DNA from: Alcaligenaceae bacterium SAGV5
GTDB taxonomy: Bacteria; Pseudomonadota; Gammaproteobacteria; Burkholderiales; Burkholderiaceae_B
Assembly (NCBI GenBank): GCA_009360345.1
Contig: SPDP01000009.1
Location: 34,911 to 98,910 of the forward strand
Reading direction: 5' to 3'
Length of the DNA: 64,000 nucleotides
Part shown: piece after piece, positions 1-8,153 of the stretch
Layout of the letters: every line of letters starts with the position of its first letter
Numbering within the stretch: the stretch's first letter is position 1
Program-made: the position numbers and the translations under genes
The notes under the pieces: model-generated
What the model was told of the DNA's origin: nothing
Seen by the model: only the letters and a program-made list of their open reading frames with translations
Database searches by the model: none

Positions 1-151
1 GCCGCTGGAGCGCGCGCTTCTGCTCCTGCCACGCCTGCACGCGCAGGGCCCCTTCCGGATGGCCGGCAAGATGGGCCTCCACGTCGGCCCGCCGCGCGGG
101 CGGCAATTCGCCGTCGACGTAGGCGTGCAGATCGGCTTCGGTGATGGGCAT
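1..151 (-). CDS. Anti-sigma factor, N-terminal part (runs off the window)
   Basis: The visible 50 residues begin MPITEADLHAYVDGELPP, the usual opening of short cytoplasmic anti-sigma domains (RsiW/ChrR-like, 'transmembrane transcriptional regulator' genes). The rest, including any membrane segment, lies outside the window. It starts 5 bases after the stop of the ECF sigma gene on the same strand, the usual sigma/anti-sigma operon arrangement, so it probably binds and inhibits that sigma factor. Family assignment rests on the N-terminus and context only. Confidence 0.7.
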   Translation of the reverse strand, partial: MPITEADLHAYVDGELPPARRADVEAHLAGHPEGALRVQAWQEQKRALQR

Positions 152-156
152 GGGTT

Positions 157-660
157 TCACTTGATTATCCGCAGGGTTCCGGCCGAAGGCGGCTGGCCGT
201 CCAGGATCAGGCGCAGGCGCTCGCGGCCCCGGGACAGCCGGGACATGACCGTGCCCAGCGGGATGCCCAGGGTGTCCGCCACCTCCGTGTAGCGCATGCC
301 TTCCAGCGCGACCAGCAGCAGGACCGCGCGCTGTTCTTCCGGCAGTTGCGCGAGCGCGCTGTCCAGGTCCTCGAGTTCGATGTGGTCCGTCTGCGTGGGC
401 CGCGAGGGCGGGTCGTCCAGGGTTTCGTTCCACGGCACCGTATGCAACCGTTGTCCTCGCAACTGGTCGACACGCAGGTTGTGCATGATGGACAGCAGCC
501 ACGCACCCAGGTCCCGCCCGGCGTGCCACGTGTGCAGGCGCGCCCAGGCGCGTTCCAGGGTGTCCTGCACCAGGTCGTCGGCGGCCGCCCGGTCGCCGGC
601 CAGCGCGCGGGCATAGCGGCGCAGGCGCGGCAGCAGGGCGGTGACCGCGCGGCTGTCCAT
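157..660 (-). CDS. ECF-type RNA polymerase sigma factor
   Basis: A 167-residue sigma-70 family protein of extracytoplasmic-function size. The N-terminal half carries region 2 (DDLVQDTLERAWARLHTW, then GAWLLSIMHNLRVDQLR). The C-terminal half carries the region 4 helix-turn-helix (LPEEQRAVLLLVALEGMRY, then LGIPLGTVMSRLSRGRERLR). It is followed directly by an anti-sigma gene and preceded, 8 bases away, by a secreted YxFxxD protein, so the three probably form one operon. The signal sensed is not visible. The ATG at 658-660 was chosen because it immediately precedes the conserved region 2. Confidence 0.9.
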   Translation of the reverse strand: MDSRAVTALLPRLRRYARALAGDRAAADDLVQDTLERAWARLHTWHAGRDLGAWLLSIMHNLRVDQLRGQRLHTVPWNETLDDPPSRPTQTDHIELEDLDSALAQLPEEQRAVLLLVALEGMRYTEVADTLGIPLGTVMSRLSRGRERLRLILDGQPPSAGTLRIIK

Positions 661-668
661 CGGGCCGG

Positions 669-1055
669 TCAGGGCTGGGCGGCGTGCCAGACGTTGCTGA
701 AGCCGTCGCCGGTCTTGTCGCCCGGCTTCTGGTCCTTGGACCAGAAGTACAGGGGCTTGCCCTTGTACGCCCACTGGGCCTTGCCGTCGTCGCGGGCGAT
801 GACCGTGTAGTCGCCCTCGGCCTTGTCCGAGGCCGCGGCCATCAGCGGCGGCCAGTTGGACGCGCAGGGGCCGTTGCAGACGCTTTTGCCGCTGCCCGCG
901 ACGTCTCTGTCGAAGACGTAGAGCGTCATGCCGTTGCTGCCCGTCAGCACGCCGTCCTTCGCCTGGGCGGGGGCCGCCTGCAGGGCCGGCGATGCGAACA
1001 GGGCGGCCGTCGCCAGCAGCAGGGCGGGCAGAAGCGGTGTTTTCCTGGCTACCAT
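669..1055 (-). CDS. Secreted protein with Yx(F/W)xxD repeats (COG4315-like)
   Basis: A 128-residue exported protein with a clear signal peptide (residues 1 to about 27, ending ALQAAPA). The mature part has two copies of the motif that defines this family of predicted secreted proteins/lipoproteins: YVFDRD near residue 46 and YFWSKD near residue 103. A Cys pair (CNGPC) and the phrase NWPPL are also typical. There is no lipobox cysteine, so it should be soluble in the periplasm. The biochemical role of the family is unknown. It heads the sigma/anti-sigma operon and may be a target or sensor partner of that sigma factor; that is inference. Confidence 0.8.
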   Translation of the reverse strand: MVARKTPLLPALLLATAALFASPALQAAPAQAKDGVLTGSNGMTLYVFDRDVAGSGKSVCNGPCASNWPPLMAAASDKAEGDYTVIARDDGKAQWAYKGKPLYFWSKDQKPGDKTGDGFSNVWHAAQP

Positions 1056-1157
1056 GGGTTGCTCCTTGGTGGTTGATGAAAGGGTGGTGAACGGTATACG
1101 GGGGCGGCCCGCCCACTATTCCCTTCGGCGGAAAACAAATCTGCCCTGATTGTCCTC

Positions 1158-2126
1158 CTATTGCAGGCTCACGTTCGCCGATTGCACCGTGCCCTGCCAG
1201 CGCCGGCCCTCGGTGTCCATGAAGGCCGCCATGTCCTCGGGCGTGCCGGGGCTGGGCGCCACGCCCAGTTCCTGCATCCGCCGCCTGGTGGCGGCTTCGT
1301 TCAGGATCGCGTTGATCTGCTCGTTCAGGGCGGCGACCACGCGCGGCGGCGTCCCCGCCGGCGCCAGCATGCCGTACCAGGCCGGCGCGTCGAAGGCGGG
1401 CAGGCCGGCTTCGGCGAACGTGGGGACGTCGGGCAGGTCGGCCAGGCGCGACTTGCCCGTGACCGCCAGCGCGCGGACCTTGCCGCCCTTGATCTGCGGC
1501 AGCGCCGAGGGCGCGGTGTCGAACATCATCTGCAGGCGCCCGCCTATCAGGTCGGTCATGGCCGGGCTGCTGCCCTTGTACGGCACGTGCTGCATGTCGC
1601 CGTGGATCAGGGACTTGAACAGCTCGCCGGACAGATGCACGGAGGTTCCCGCCCCGCCCGATCCGAAGTTGACGGTGCCGGGCTTGCCGCGGATCAGGTC
1701 GATGGCTTCCTTCAGTGTGCGCGCCGGGAATTGGTCCGCCACGATCATCACGGTGGGCGACGTGGCGATCATGCCGACCGGCACGAAACTCTTCTTCACG
1801 TCATAGCCCAGGTCTTTGTACAGGTAGGGGTTGATGGACAGCGTGACCTGGCCGAACAGGAGCGTATAGCCGTCGGCCGCGGCGCGCGCGGCAAGCTGGT
1901 TGCCGATGTTGGTGCCGGCGCCGGGCTTGTTCTCGATCACGAAGGTGCCGCCGGTGCGTTCCGACAGGCGCGAGGCGATGTAGCGGGCGATGTTGTCGCT
2001 GCCTCCGCCCGGCGCGAAGGGCACGATGACCGTGACGGGCTTGTCGGGATAGGCGGCCAGGGCCGGTGCGGTGGCGGCGGCGAGTGCCGCGGTCAGGGCC
2101 GCGGTGAAAAGCGATGCGATCTTCAT
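1158..2126 (-). CDS. Bug/TctC-family periplasmic substrate-binding protein (1)
   Basis: A 322-residue protein with a signal peptide (cleavage near ALAA-YPDKP) and the family landmarks PFAPGGGSDN near the mature N-terminus, NKPGAGTNIG, and VPYKGSSPAMTDLIGG. Bug proteins bind small carboxylates or aromatic acids in the periplasm and feed tripartite tricarboxylate transporters. No tctA/tctB membrane genes are nearby, so it is an orphan receptor. It is the last gene of an operon with an amidohydrolase, an aldehyde dehydrogenase, a cupin and a dehydrogenase, so its ligand is probably that pathway's substrate. The ATG at 2124-2126 gives a proper signal sequence. Confidence 0.92.
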   Translation of the reverse strand: MKIASLFTAALTAALAAATAPALAAYPDKPVTVIVPFAPGGGSDNIARYIASRLSERTGGTFVIENKPGAGTNIGNQLAARAAADGYTLLFGQVTLSINPYLYKDLGYDVKKSFVPVGMIATSPTVMIVADQFPARTLKEAIDLIRGKPGTVNFGSGGAGTSVHLSGELFKSLIHGDMQHVPYKGSSPAMTDLIGGRLQMMFDTAPSALPQIKGGKVRALAVTGKSRLADLPDVPTFAEAGLPAFDAPAWYGMLAPAGTPPRVVAALNEQINAILNEAATRRRMQELGVAPSPGTPEDMAAFMDTEGRRWQGTVQSANVSLQ

Positions 2127-2191
2127 GATGTCTCCGGTGTGTTCTTGGAATCGGGCAGGGGAGCGGGGCGGCCGGGGCCGCCCCGGGGGGA

Positions 2192-3253
2192 TCAAGGTTC
2201 GAGCCGCGCCGCGACGGCTTCGCCGAAGGCGCGGCATCCCAGCGTGCCGCCCAGGTCGGCCGTGCGGGTGGCGGGATCGGCCAGCACGGCGTCCACGGCC
2301 TGCTCGATGGCCGTGCCGGCCCGCGCGCAGGTCCCGAGGCCGCGATGCTCGCCCAGCCAGTTCAGCAGCATGGCGACGGACAGGATCATCGACGTCGGAT
2401 TGGCCTTGTCCAGGCCCTGGATGTCGGGCGCCGAACCGTGCTGGGCCTGGGCGCAGCAGAGCGTGTCGCCGGCCATGATGGATCCGGCCAGTCCCAGGCT
2501 GCCGGACAGCTCGCTGGCGAGGTCGGACAGGATGTCGCCATAGAAATTGGTGGCGACGATGACGTCGAAGCGCGCGGGGTCGCGCACCAGGTAGGCGGTC
2601 GAGGCATCGACCAGCAGGTCGTCCAGCACGACGTCGGGGAAGTCCGCCGCGACCTTGCGCACTTCGCGCAGGAACAGGCCGTCGGTCATGTGGAAACTGT
2701 TGGCCTTGTGGATGGCGGTGACGCGCTTGCGGCGTTTGCGCGCCAGTTCGAAGGCGCGGCGGGCGATGCGTTCGCTGCAATGGGCGGTGATCTTGCGCAC
2801 CGAGATCGCCATGTCGGGCGAGGGCATCATCTCGCCCCAGCCCTGGTGCATGTTGCGGTCGGGATAGAAGCCCTCGGTGGCTTCGCGCATGATGACCAGG
2901 TCCATGCCATGCGCGCCGCGGCCCAGGAACGGGCGCGAGCGGGCGGGGCGCACATTGGCGTAGAGGTCGAGATCGCAGCGGAAAGCGGCCGAGATGTTGC
3001 GGCCGCCTTTCTCGGGCGCGGGGTAGTCGGCATGGGACTGGGTGCCCAGGATGATGCCGTCGTAGCCGCGCGCCTGGCCGAGCACCGACTCGCGCAGCGT
3101 GGTGCCATGTTTTTCGAGGCTGGCGAAGCCGACGTCTTCGTGGTCGAAGGCGAGGTCCAGGCCATAGGCGCGGTCGGCCCGCCGGAGGACGCCGACGGCG
3201 GCGGCGACGATCTCGGGGCCGATGCCGTCGCCGGGAAGTACGAGGAAACGCAT
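2192..3253 (-). CDS. Isocitrate/isopropylmalate-family dehydrogenase
   Basis: A 353-residue NAD(P)-dependent beta-decarboxylating dehydrogenase. Visible signatures are the N-terminal LPGDGIGPEIV, the substrate-binding REATEGFY, the catalytic Lys in HKANSFHMTDGLF, and the metal-binding NFYGDILSD. These fit isopropylmalate, tartrate/malate or homoisocitrate dehydrogenases. Its place in a Bug-containing catabolic operon rather than with leuCD argues against leucine synthesis and for oxidation of a 2-hydroxy diacid. The exact substrate cannot be read from sequence. The gene is co-directional with its neighbours with short gaps. Confidence 0.85.
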   Translation of the reverse strand: MRFLVLPGDGIGPEIVAAAVGVLRRADRAYGLDLAFDHEDVGFASLEKHGTTLRESVLGQARGYDGIILGTQSHADYPAPEKGGRNISAAFRCDLDLYANVRPARSRPFLGRGAHGMDLVIMREATEGFYPDRNMHQGWGEMMPSPDMAISVRKITAHCSERIARRAFELARKRRKRVTAIHKANSFHMTDGLFLREVRKVAADFPDVVLDDLLVDASTAYLVRDPARFDVIVATNFYGDILSDLASELSGSLGLAGSIMAGDTLCCAQAQHGSAPDIQGLDKANPTSMILSVAMLLNWLGEHRGLGTCARAGTAIEQAVDAVLADPATRTADLGGTLGCRAFGEAVAARLEP

Positions 3254-3278
3254 GATGGGTTGGCCTTGTTCGGGTGGG

Positions 3279-3692
3279 TTAGTGGTGCTCGGCGGACACG
3301 GGGCGGGTTTCGCCCGAGCCGACCAGGGTGCGGGTGGCGTCCGGCGTTGCGTAGATCCACAGGATGCGCATGGGCTGGGTGGCCGAGAGGTTGCGGAAGC
3401 GGTGCGGCACGCCGGGCGGGATGAAGGTCGCGTCCAGCGGCTTGAGCCGGTGTTCCTCGCCGTCGATGTCCAGCATCGCGTCGCCCTCGATCAGCACCAC
3501 GCTTTCCTGGCAGTTGTGGCTGTGGAAGGGGATCTGCGCGCCGGGGCCGAAGCTGGTGTAGCCGGTGATGAAGCTGTCCGAGCCGACGCCGCGGCCGACC
3601 AGCGGGGTCGTGGCGGCGCCGCCGCCACGGTCGTAGGTGGGCAGGGTATCGAGCTTGAGCAGCGCCGCGCCGGAGGGAGTCTTGATGGTCAT
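3279..3692 (-). CDS. Single-domain cupin protein
   Basis: A 137-residue beta-barrel cupin. Motif 1 is PFHSHNCQESVVLIEGDAML (His, His, Glu metal ligands) and motif 2 is PGVPHRFRN (second His). Such proteins are small metal-dependent isomerases, dioxygenases or sugar-acid binding enzymes, or serve as ligand sensors. It lies between the dehydrogenase and the aldehyde dehydrogenase in the same operon, so an enzymatic step on the same substrate is likely. The reaction is not identifiable. Confidence 0.8.
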   Translation of the reverse strand: MTIKTPSGAALLKLDTLPTYDRGGGAATTPLVGRGVGSDSFITGYTSFGPGAQIPFHSHNCQESVVLIEGDAMLDIDGEEHRLKPLDATFIPPGVPHRFRNLSATQPMRILWIYATPDATRTLVGSGETRPVSAEHH

Positions 3693-3715
3693 GGTCGGTA
3701 TCGTCCTGGTGAGGT

Positions 3716-5086
3716 TCAGGTGGCCGGGCTCACCCAGTAGGTCTTGATGTTGGTGAATTCGCGGATGCCGGCCGCGCCCAGTTCACGGCCATAGCCCGAT
3801 TGCTTGATGCCGCCGAAAGGCAGCCGCGCATCCGAGGCGACGATGCCGTTGACGAACACCGCGCCGGCCTCGATGCCGCGGGCCAGTTCGCGGGCGTGCC
3901 CGAGGTCGGCTGTCCACAACGACGCGCCCAGGCCGAACTCGGTCGCGTTGGCCAGCGCGATGGCCGCCTCGGTATCGCGCACCCGCATGACGGCGGCGGC
4001 GGGACCGAAGGTTTCCTCGCGGCCGGCGGCCATGGCGGGGGTGACGTGGTCCAGGACGGTGGCCGGGTAGAAGAAGCCGGCGCCGTCGGGCATCTGGCCT
4101 CCCAATTTCAGTTCGGCTCCCTGGCCGAGCGAGCGCTCGACCTGGTCGTGCAGCGCCGTGCGCAGGTTGGCGCGCGCCATCGGGCCCAGTCCGGTGCCGG
4201 CCCGCAGCGGATCGCCCATGACGAGCGCGCCGGCATGCGCGCACAGCCGCGCCGAGAAATCGTCGGCCACGCGGTCGTCGACGATGAAGCGCTTGGCGGA
4301 AATGCAGCTCTGGCCCGTGTTCGAGAAGCGCGCCTTGGCCGCGGCGGCGGCGGCGCGTTCGACGTCGGCATCGGCCAGCACGATGAAGGGATCCGAGCCG
4401 CCCAGCTCCAATACCTGTTTCTTCATGGCGCGCCCGGCCTGCGCGGCCACCAGCTTGCCGACGGCGGTCGATCCGGTCAGCGTGACGGCGGCGATGCGTG
4501 GGTCGTCGATCAGCGCGGCCACGCGTTCCGGTTCGACGAACACGTTGCCGACCAGGCCGGGGACATCGATGGCGTCGCGGAACAGTTCCGCGAGGGCCAG
4601 CGCGCATTGCGGCACGTTGCCCGCGTGCTTGAGCACCGCGCCGTTGCCGGCGCACAGCGTGGGCGCGGCGAAGCGCACGAACTGCCAGAACGGATAGTTC
4701 CACGGCATGATCGCCAGCACGACGCCCAGCGGGTCGTAGGTGACCGCGCTGTAGCTGCCGCTGGCGGGCACGGGTTCGTCGGCCAGCAGGCGCGCGGCAT
4801 GCCCGGCGTAGTAGTCGCAGGTCCACGCGGATTTCTCGATCTCGGCCAACGACTCGGACAGGGGCTTGCCCATCTCCAGCGTGATCAGCCGCGCGTAGGC
4901 TTCCTTGCGCTGGCGCAGCAACTCGCCCACGCGGCGCATGCCCGCGCAGCGCGCCGCGATGGGTTGGATGCGCCAGCGCGCCTGGGCCCGGGCCGCGGCA
5001 TCCAGGACGGCATCGACGCACGCCTGGTCATGCAGCGGGTACCGGGCGAAGGTCTCGCCGGTGGCAGGATTGGTGGAAATCAGCAT
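3716..5086 (-). CDS. NAD(P)-dependent aldehyde dehydrogenase (succinate-semialdehyde type)
   Basis: A 456-residue aldehyde dehydrogenase. The N-terminal ISTNPATGETFARYP is typical of succinate-semialdehyde dehydrogenases. The general-base Glu is in LELGGSDPFIVL and the catalytic Cys in NTGQSCISAKR, and the cofactor loop GSTAVGK is present. It oxidises an aldehyde to its acid, probably a semialdehyde formed by the operon's pathway. The gene sits 12 bases downstream of the amidohydrolase. The substrate is an inference; the fold and reaction type are not in doubt. Confidence 0.88.
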   Translation of the reverse strand: MLISTNPATGETFARYPLHDQACVDAVLDAAARAQARWRIQPIAARCAGMRRVGELLRQRKEAYARLITLEMGKPLSESLAEIEKSAWTCDYYAGHAARLLADEPVPASGSYSAVTYDPLGVVLAIMPWNYPFWQFVRFAAPTLCAGNGAVLKHAGNVPQCALALAELFRDAIDVPGLVGNVFVEPERVAALIDDPRIAAVTLTGSTAVGKLVAAQAGRAMKKQVLELGGSDPFIVLADADVERAAAAAAKARFSNTGQSCISAKRFIVDDRVADDFSARLCAHAGALVMGDPLRAGTGLGPMARANLRTALHDQVERSLGQGAELKLGGQMPDGAGFFYPATVLDHVTPAMAAGREETFGPAAAVMRVRDTEAAIALANATEFGLGASLWTADLGHARELARGIEAGAVFVNGIVASDARLPFGGIKQSGYGRELGAAGIREFTNIKTYWVSPAT

Positions 5087-5098
5087 GTCGGGTCCTGT

Positions 5099-6064
5099 CT
5101 AGGAAAGCGAAGAGGCCGGTGCGCCAGGCACCGGGAATGCGTAGAGCCGCGCGGGGTTGTCCACCAGGATGCGTTGCCAGCCGGCTGGGCCGGGCAGCCA
5201 GCCGCGCAGGCGATCGAGCGCGGCGCCGGCGTTCTCGGGCCGGAAGGGCTCGATGCGGTCGAGCCCGCCCTGCCGGGCGCCATGGCCGCCGGTATGGGGC
5301 CAGTCCGAGGCCCACAGCAGGCGGTCGGGAGCGGCGGCGGCCAGGCGGCGGGTGAACGCCGCCAGTTCGTCCAGGTGCGCGCCGCCGGGCGCGGCGCGAT
5401 AGGGCGCCGACAGCTTGACGTACAGGGGTATGGCGCGCGCCAGCGCCACCACGGTGTCGGCTGGCCCGGCTTCCGCGGCGCCGGCATGCGCCCGGAAGCC
5501 CGCGAAATGATCCAGCACCACGGGGGTCTCCAGCGCCGCCAGCGTCTCGGCCAGGGCCGCCACCAGGACGATGTCCGCATGCAGTTGCAGGTGCCATCCC
5601 AGCGGCGCGATCCGGTCCCGGACGCGAAGCAACCGGCCGGCGGCATCCGGTCCGCCGCCCTGGGCCCGTACCGCCAGGTTCAGGCGCACGCCACGCACGC
5701 CTTGCTCATGCAAGGACGCCAGGTCGAGGCACCGGCCGGCCGGCTCGTCCAGCACCGCGACGCCCCGGGCGCGGTCCGGCCCGAGTGCTTGCAGGCCTTC
5801 CAGCAGCGCGGCGTGGTCCGAGGCATAGACGCTGGGCTGCACCAGCACCGTGCGCGCCATGCCCAGCCGCGCCAGGAAGGCGCTCAGATCGCCGGCCCCG
5901 GCTGTGCCCGGGGTATAGGCGCGATCCGCCGCATAGGGGTGGCGATCCGGCGCGAAGACATGGACATGGCAATCGCAGGCCCCCGGGGGCGGTGGCGCCC
6001 CGGGGGCTTCGACCGCCGCCAGCGAGACCCGGCCGGGGCCGGCGTCCACGCGCGTTGCGTCCAT
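5099..6064 (-). CDS. Amidohydrolase-family hydrolase, PDC-lactonase-like
   Basis: A 321-residue TIM-barrel metallo-hydrolase. Visible signatures are DCHVHVF (metal-binding HxH), QLHAD, LDHF, the late Asp in WASDWPHTGG, and the terminal NPARLYAF. This is the pattern of the 2-pyrone-4,6-dicarboxylate lactonase/aromatic decarboxylase-like branch. It is the first gene of a five-gene catabolic operon and faces the GntR regulator across a 130-base promoter region with a palindrome. A related protein is encoded at 60691-61569, also beside a Bug protein. Confidence 0.85.
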   Translation of the reverse strand: MDATRVDAGPGRVSLAAVEAPGAPPPPGACDCHVHVFAPDRHPYAADRAYTPGTAGAGDLSAFLARLGMARTVLVQPSVYASDHAALLEGLQALGPDRARGVAVLDEPAGRCLDLASLHEQGVRGVRLNLAVRAQGGGPDAAGRLLRVRDRIAPLGWHLQLHADIVLVAALAETLAALETPVVLDHFAGFRAHAGAAEAGPADTVVALARAIPLYVKLSAPYRAAPGGAHLDELAAFTRRLAAAAPDRLLWASDWPHTGGHGARQGGLDRIEPFRPENAGAALDRLRGWLPGPAGWQRILVDNPARLYAFPVPGAPASSLS

Positions 6065-6080
6065 TTTTCGCTTCTCCTGA

Positions 6081-6110
6081 TTTGGTATTTTATTTAATCA
6101 TAGTACCAAA
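6081..6110. promoter_or_regulatory. Candidate GntR operator in the divergent promoter
   Basis: A perfect inverted repeat, TTTGGTA at 6081-6087 and TACCAAA at 6104-6110, flanks an AT-rich 16-base spacer. It sits between the start of the catabolic operon (6064) and the GntR gene (6195). The position and symmetry suggest the binding site of that regulator, but the half-sites are not a classical GntR consensus, so this is inference. Confidence 0.55.
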
Positions 6111-6194
6111 ATAAAAGAGGAAACCAGCCTTTAAAAGCTATCGAAAGGTTCTTCTTGATTGTTAAATTCCAATAAAAGCCCGCGATAGGACGGC

Positions 6195-7139
6195 GTGTAT
6201 GATTGCCGGAGCCTTTCCTTTCCCACCTCCGTCGTGACCCGACCTCTTACTGATACGCTCGCGGCCGATATCCACCGCTACATTGCCGCCCAGGGCCTGG
6301 AAGCCGGCCAGCGCCTGCCCGAGCGCGCGCTGGCCGAACAATTCCGCGTGTCGCGCTCGCCCATCCGCCGCGCGCTGGAGCGCCTGGCGGCCGAACGGGT
6401 GGTCGAGGCGCGGCCCGAAGGCGGCTATGTGGTTACCGAAGCGGCGGTGCACCTGCCCAGGGAGCAGGCCGAAGCAGCCTATGTCGCCGCCGGCGAGGAC
6501 GACGTCTATTTCCGTATCGCGCGCGAGCGCCTGGCCGGCCTCTTGCCGGACCGCTTCACCGAGAGCGAATTCATGCGCCGCTATGGCGTGACGCGTGGAG
6601 AACTGGCGGCGATCCTGCGGCGCATGGCGCAGGAAGGATGGGCCGAACGGCTACCCGGCCACGGCTGGGCTTTCCTGCCCACGCTGGCCTCGGCCGAGGC
6701 CTATGGGCAGGGCTACCGGTTCAGGCTGATGCTGGAGTCGGGCGGGATACTGGAGCCGAGCTTCAGGCTCGATCGCGAGGCGCTGCGGCAATGCCGGGCG
6801 GAGCAGGAAGCGCTGGTCGCGGGCGCGGTCCATACCGCGTCGCCGTCCTATCTGTTCGACGCCAACAGCCGCCTGCACGAAACCATTGCGGCGTGTTCCG
6901 GCAATGCCTTCATCCTGGACTCCCTGAAGCGGCTGGATCGCCTGCGCCGGCTCATGGAGTACCAGAAGGCGGTGGACCGCCAGCAGGCCGAACGCCGCTG
7001 CCGGGAACACCTGGTGCTGATCGATCTGCTGCTGTCGGGGCAGCGCGAAGCCGCCGCCGACTTCATGCGGGTGCACCTGCGGCAGGCGGCCATCGAGAAG
7101 CAGGCGGGGCCGGACGACGTAGGCGCCGCCGGGGACTAG
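6195..7139 (+). CDS. GntR-family regulator with two winged-helix domains
   Basis: A 314-residue regulator. Residues 20-82 form a standard GntR winged helix (LPERALAEQFRVSRSPIRRA, with GGYVV at the wing). Residues 103-162 look like a second winged helix (FMRRYGVTRGELAAILRRM, with wing GHGWAFLP). Residues 175-305 form an all-helical FCD-type effector domain with spaced His/Asp residues that could bind metal. It is divergent from the operon ending at 1158 and probably controls it. The start chosen is GTG 6195, preceded by an AGGA; a second GTG at 6234 would remove 13 residues without touching the first HTH. Confidence 0.85.
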   Translation: MYDCRSLSFPTSVVTRPLTDTLAADIHRYIAAQGLEAGQRLPERALAEQFRVSRSPIRRALERLAAERVVEARPEGGYVVTEAAVHLPREQAEAAYVAAGEDDVYFRIARERLAGLLPDRFTESEFMRRYGVTRGELAAILRRMAQEGWAERLPGHGWAFLPTLASAEAYGQGYRFRLMLESGGILEPSFRLDREALRQCRAEQEALVAGAVHTASPSYLFDANSRLHETIAACSGNAFILDSLKRLDRLRRLMEYQKAVDRQQAERRCREHLVLIDLLLSGQREAAADFMRVHLRQAAIEKQAGPDDVGAAGD

Positions 7140-7175
7140 GCCTCCGCCTTCTCCTGCCGCGAAGCGCCACGCCCG

Positions 7176-7679
7176 CTACTTCGTGTCGGCCTTCACCGCA
7201 GCGTGGTCCGCGGCGATGTCTTTCTTCTCGCCCTTGATCACCTGCTTGTCCTGGTAGACCTTCTCCGCGTCGGCCGAGGTCGCGGCCATGCGGCCGTGCC
7301 TGTTGTCCGAACGCATCTGGGTCTGGTCGTGGGCCAGCTTGGCCTTCTCGCCCTTGAGTTCGGCGCGGTCCTCCTTGCGCTGCGCCGAGTGGCGCTTCTC
7401 GTGCCGGATGTCCTTCTTCAATCCATGGATGTCCTGCTTGTCGTTGGCGACGCGCATGGCGTCGGGCGACTGGGCGGCCATTTCGCCATGCGCCTTGTCG
7501 GACCTGAGCCTGGCCTGGTCGGTGGTCAGTTGCGCCTTGTCGCGGGGCAGCGCGCCCTGGTCGGACTTGAGCTGGGCCTGGTCCTCCTGGACGCGCGTGG
7601 TCTGGGCCCAGGCTCCCAGGGGGCCGAGCGACATCATGGTGGCGATGGCGAGGGATGTGAGGTGCAGTGCGGTCTTCAT
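7176..7679 (-). CDS. Exported charged coiled-coil protein with internal duplication
   Basis: A 167-residue protein with a signal peptide (residues 1-25, ending GAWA). The mature part is Lys/Asp/Gln-rich and strongly helical, and consists of two related units of about 46 residues. The first runs from DKAQLTTDQARLRSDKAHGE to LKKDIRHE and the second from EKAKLAHDQTQMRSDNRHGR to EKKDIAADH. No cysteines and no known catalytic motif are present. It is probably a soluble periplasmic protein, perhaps a stress or structural protein, but the function is unknown. It is convergent with the GntR gene and seems to stand alone. Confidence 0.7.
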   Translation of the reverse strand: MKTALHLTSLAIATMMSLGPLGAWAQTTRVQEDQAQLKSDQGALPRDKAQLTTDQARLRSDKAHGEMAAQSPDAMRVANDKQDIHGLKKDIRHEKRHSAQRKEDRAELKGEKAKLAHDQTQMRSDNRHGRMAATSADAEKVYQDKQVIKGEKKDIAADHAAVKADTK

Positions 7680-7819
7680 CGTGGTGCTCCTTGAGCTTGG
7701 GAACGCGGGCTTCGCGGATATCGGCGGGCCCTGGTTGCCAATCTAGGGAGTGCGGGGGTGGCGCGATAGTGCCGATGGTCATCTTTCGCGATGGCGCCGG
7801 TCACGAGTTCGCGCGGGAG

Positions 7820-8031
7820 CTACCGCCTTCTTGCCGCGCGCAGCGCGAGTTCCGTCCGGGTATGGGCGTGCAGCTTTTCCATGATGCGGCTGACGTAGTT
7901 CTTCACCGTCCCTTCCGCCAGGAACACCGCCGCGCCGATCTGTTTGTTGGTCATGCCCTGGGCCAGGAGGTCGAGGACGCGATGTTCCTTCTCCGTCAGC
8001 GCTTCCTCGGGAAAAGGCGGGGGCCGCCAAC
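7820..8031 (-). pseudogene. LuxR-type response regulator remnant (HTH only)
   Basis: The reverse strand encodes about 65 residues of a NarL/LuxR C-terminal DNA-binding domain (EEALTEKEHRVLDLLAQGMT, then KQIGAAVFLAEGTVKNYVS) ending at a TAG at 7820-7822. Upstream, the frame enters a dispersed repeat element at 8033 and meets a TGA near 8101 without any start codon or receiver domain. It is therefore most simply a remnant whose 5' part was lost at the repeat boundary. A full gene interrupted by an assembly error cannot be excluded, but no adapter is seen here. Confidence 0.65.
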
Positions 8032-8032
8032 T

Positions 8033-8153
8033 CCGGGAAGTCCCGCGCAGCGGGACCGGCTTCGCTGCGCCCCACCGCGGGCCGCCCCACCCCGGCGGTC
8101 AAGGACGCTTTAAGAACCCGACCCCAGACATTCATGAATGTCGATTCAGCCTA
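8033..8153 (-). repeat. Dispersed intergenic repeat A, copy 1
   Basis: Read on the minus strand, the element begins at the pyrF stop codon with TAGGCTGAATCGACATTC. It continues through GGGTTCTTAAAGCGTCCTTG, then a GC-rich module (8066-8085), and ends in a hairpin GTCCCGC-TGC-GCGGGAC. Related copies lie at 23000-23080, 41318-41425 and 54845-54891. Copy 1 also marks the break of the LuxR remnant. Confidence 0.75.

Noticed and set aside
3800..6097. Long plus-strand frame opposite the aldehyde dehydrogenase and amidohydrolase
   Set aside because: The opposite strand has clear catalytic motifs; this frame has none.
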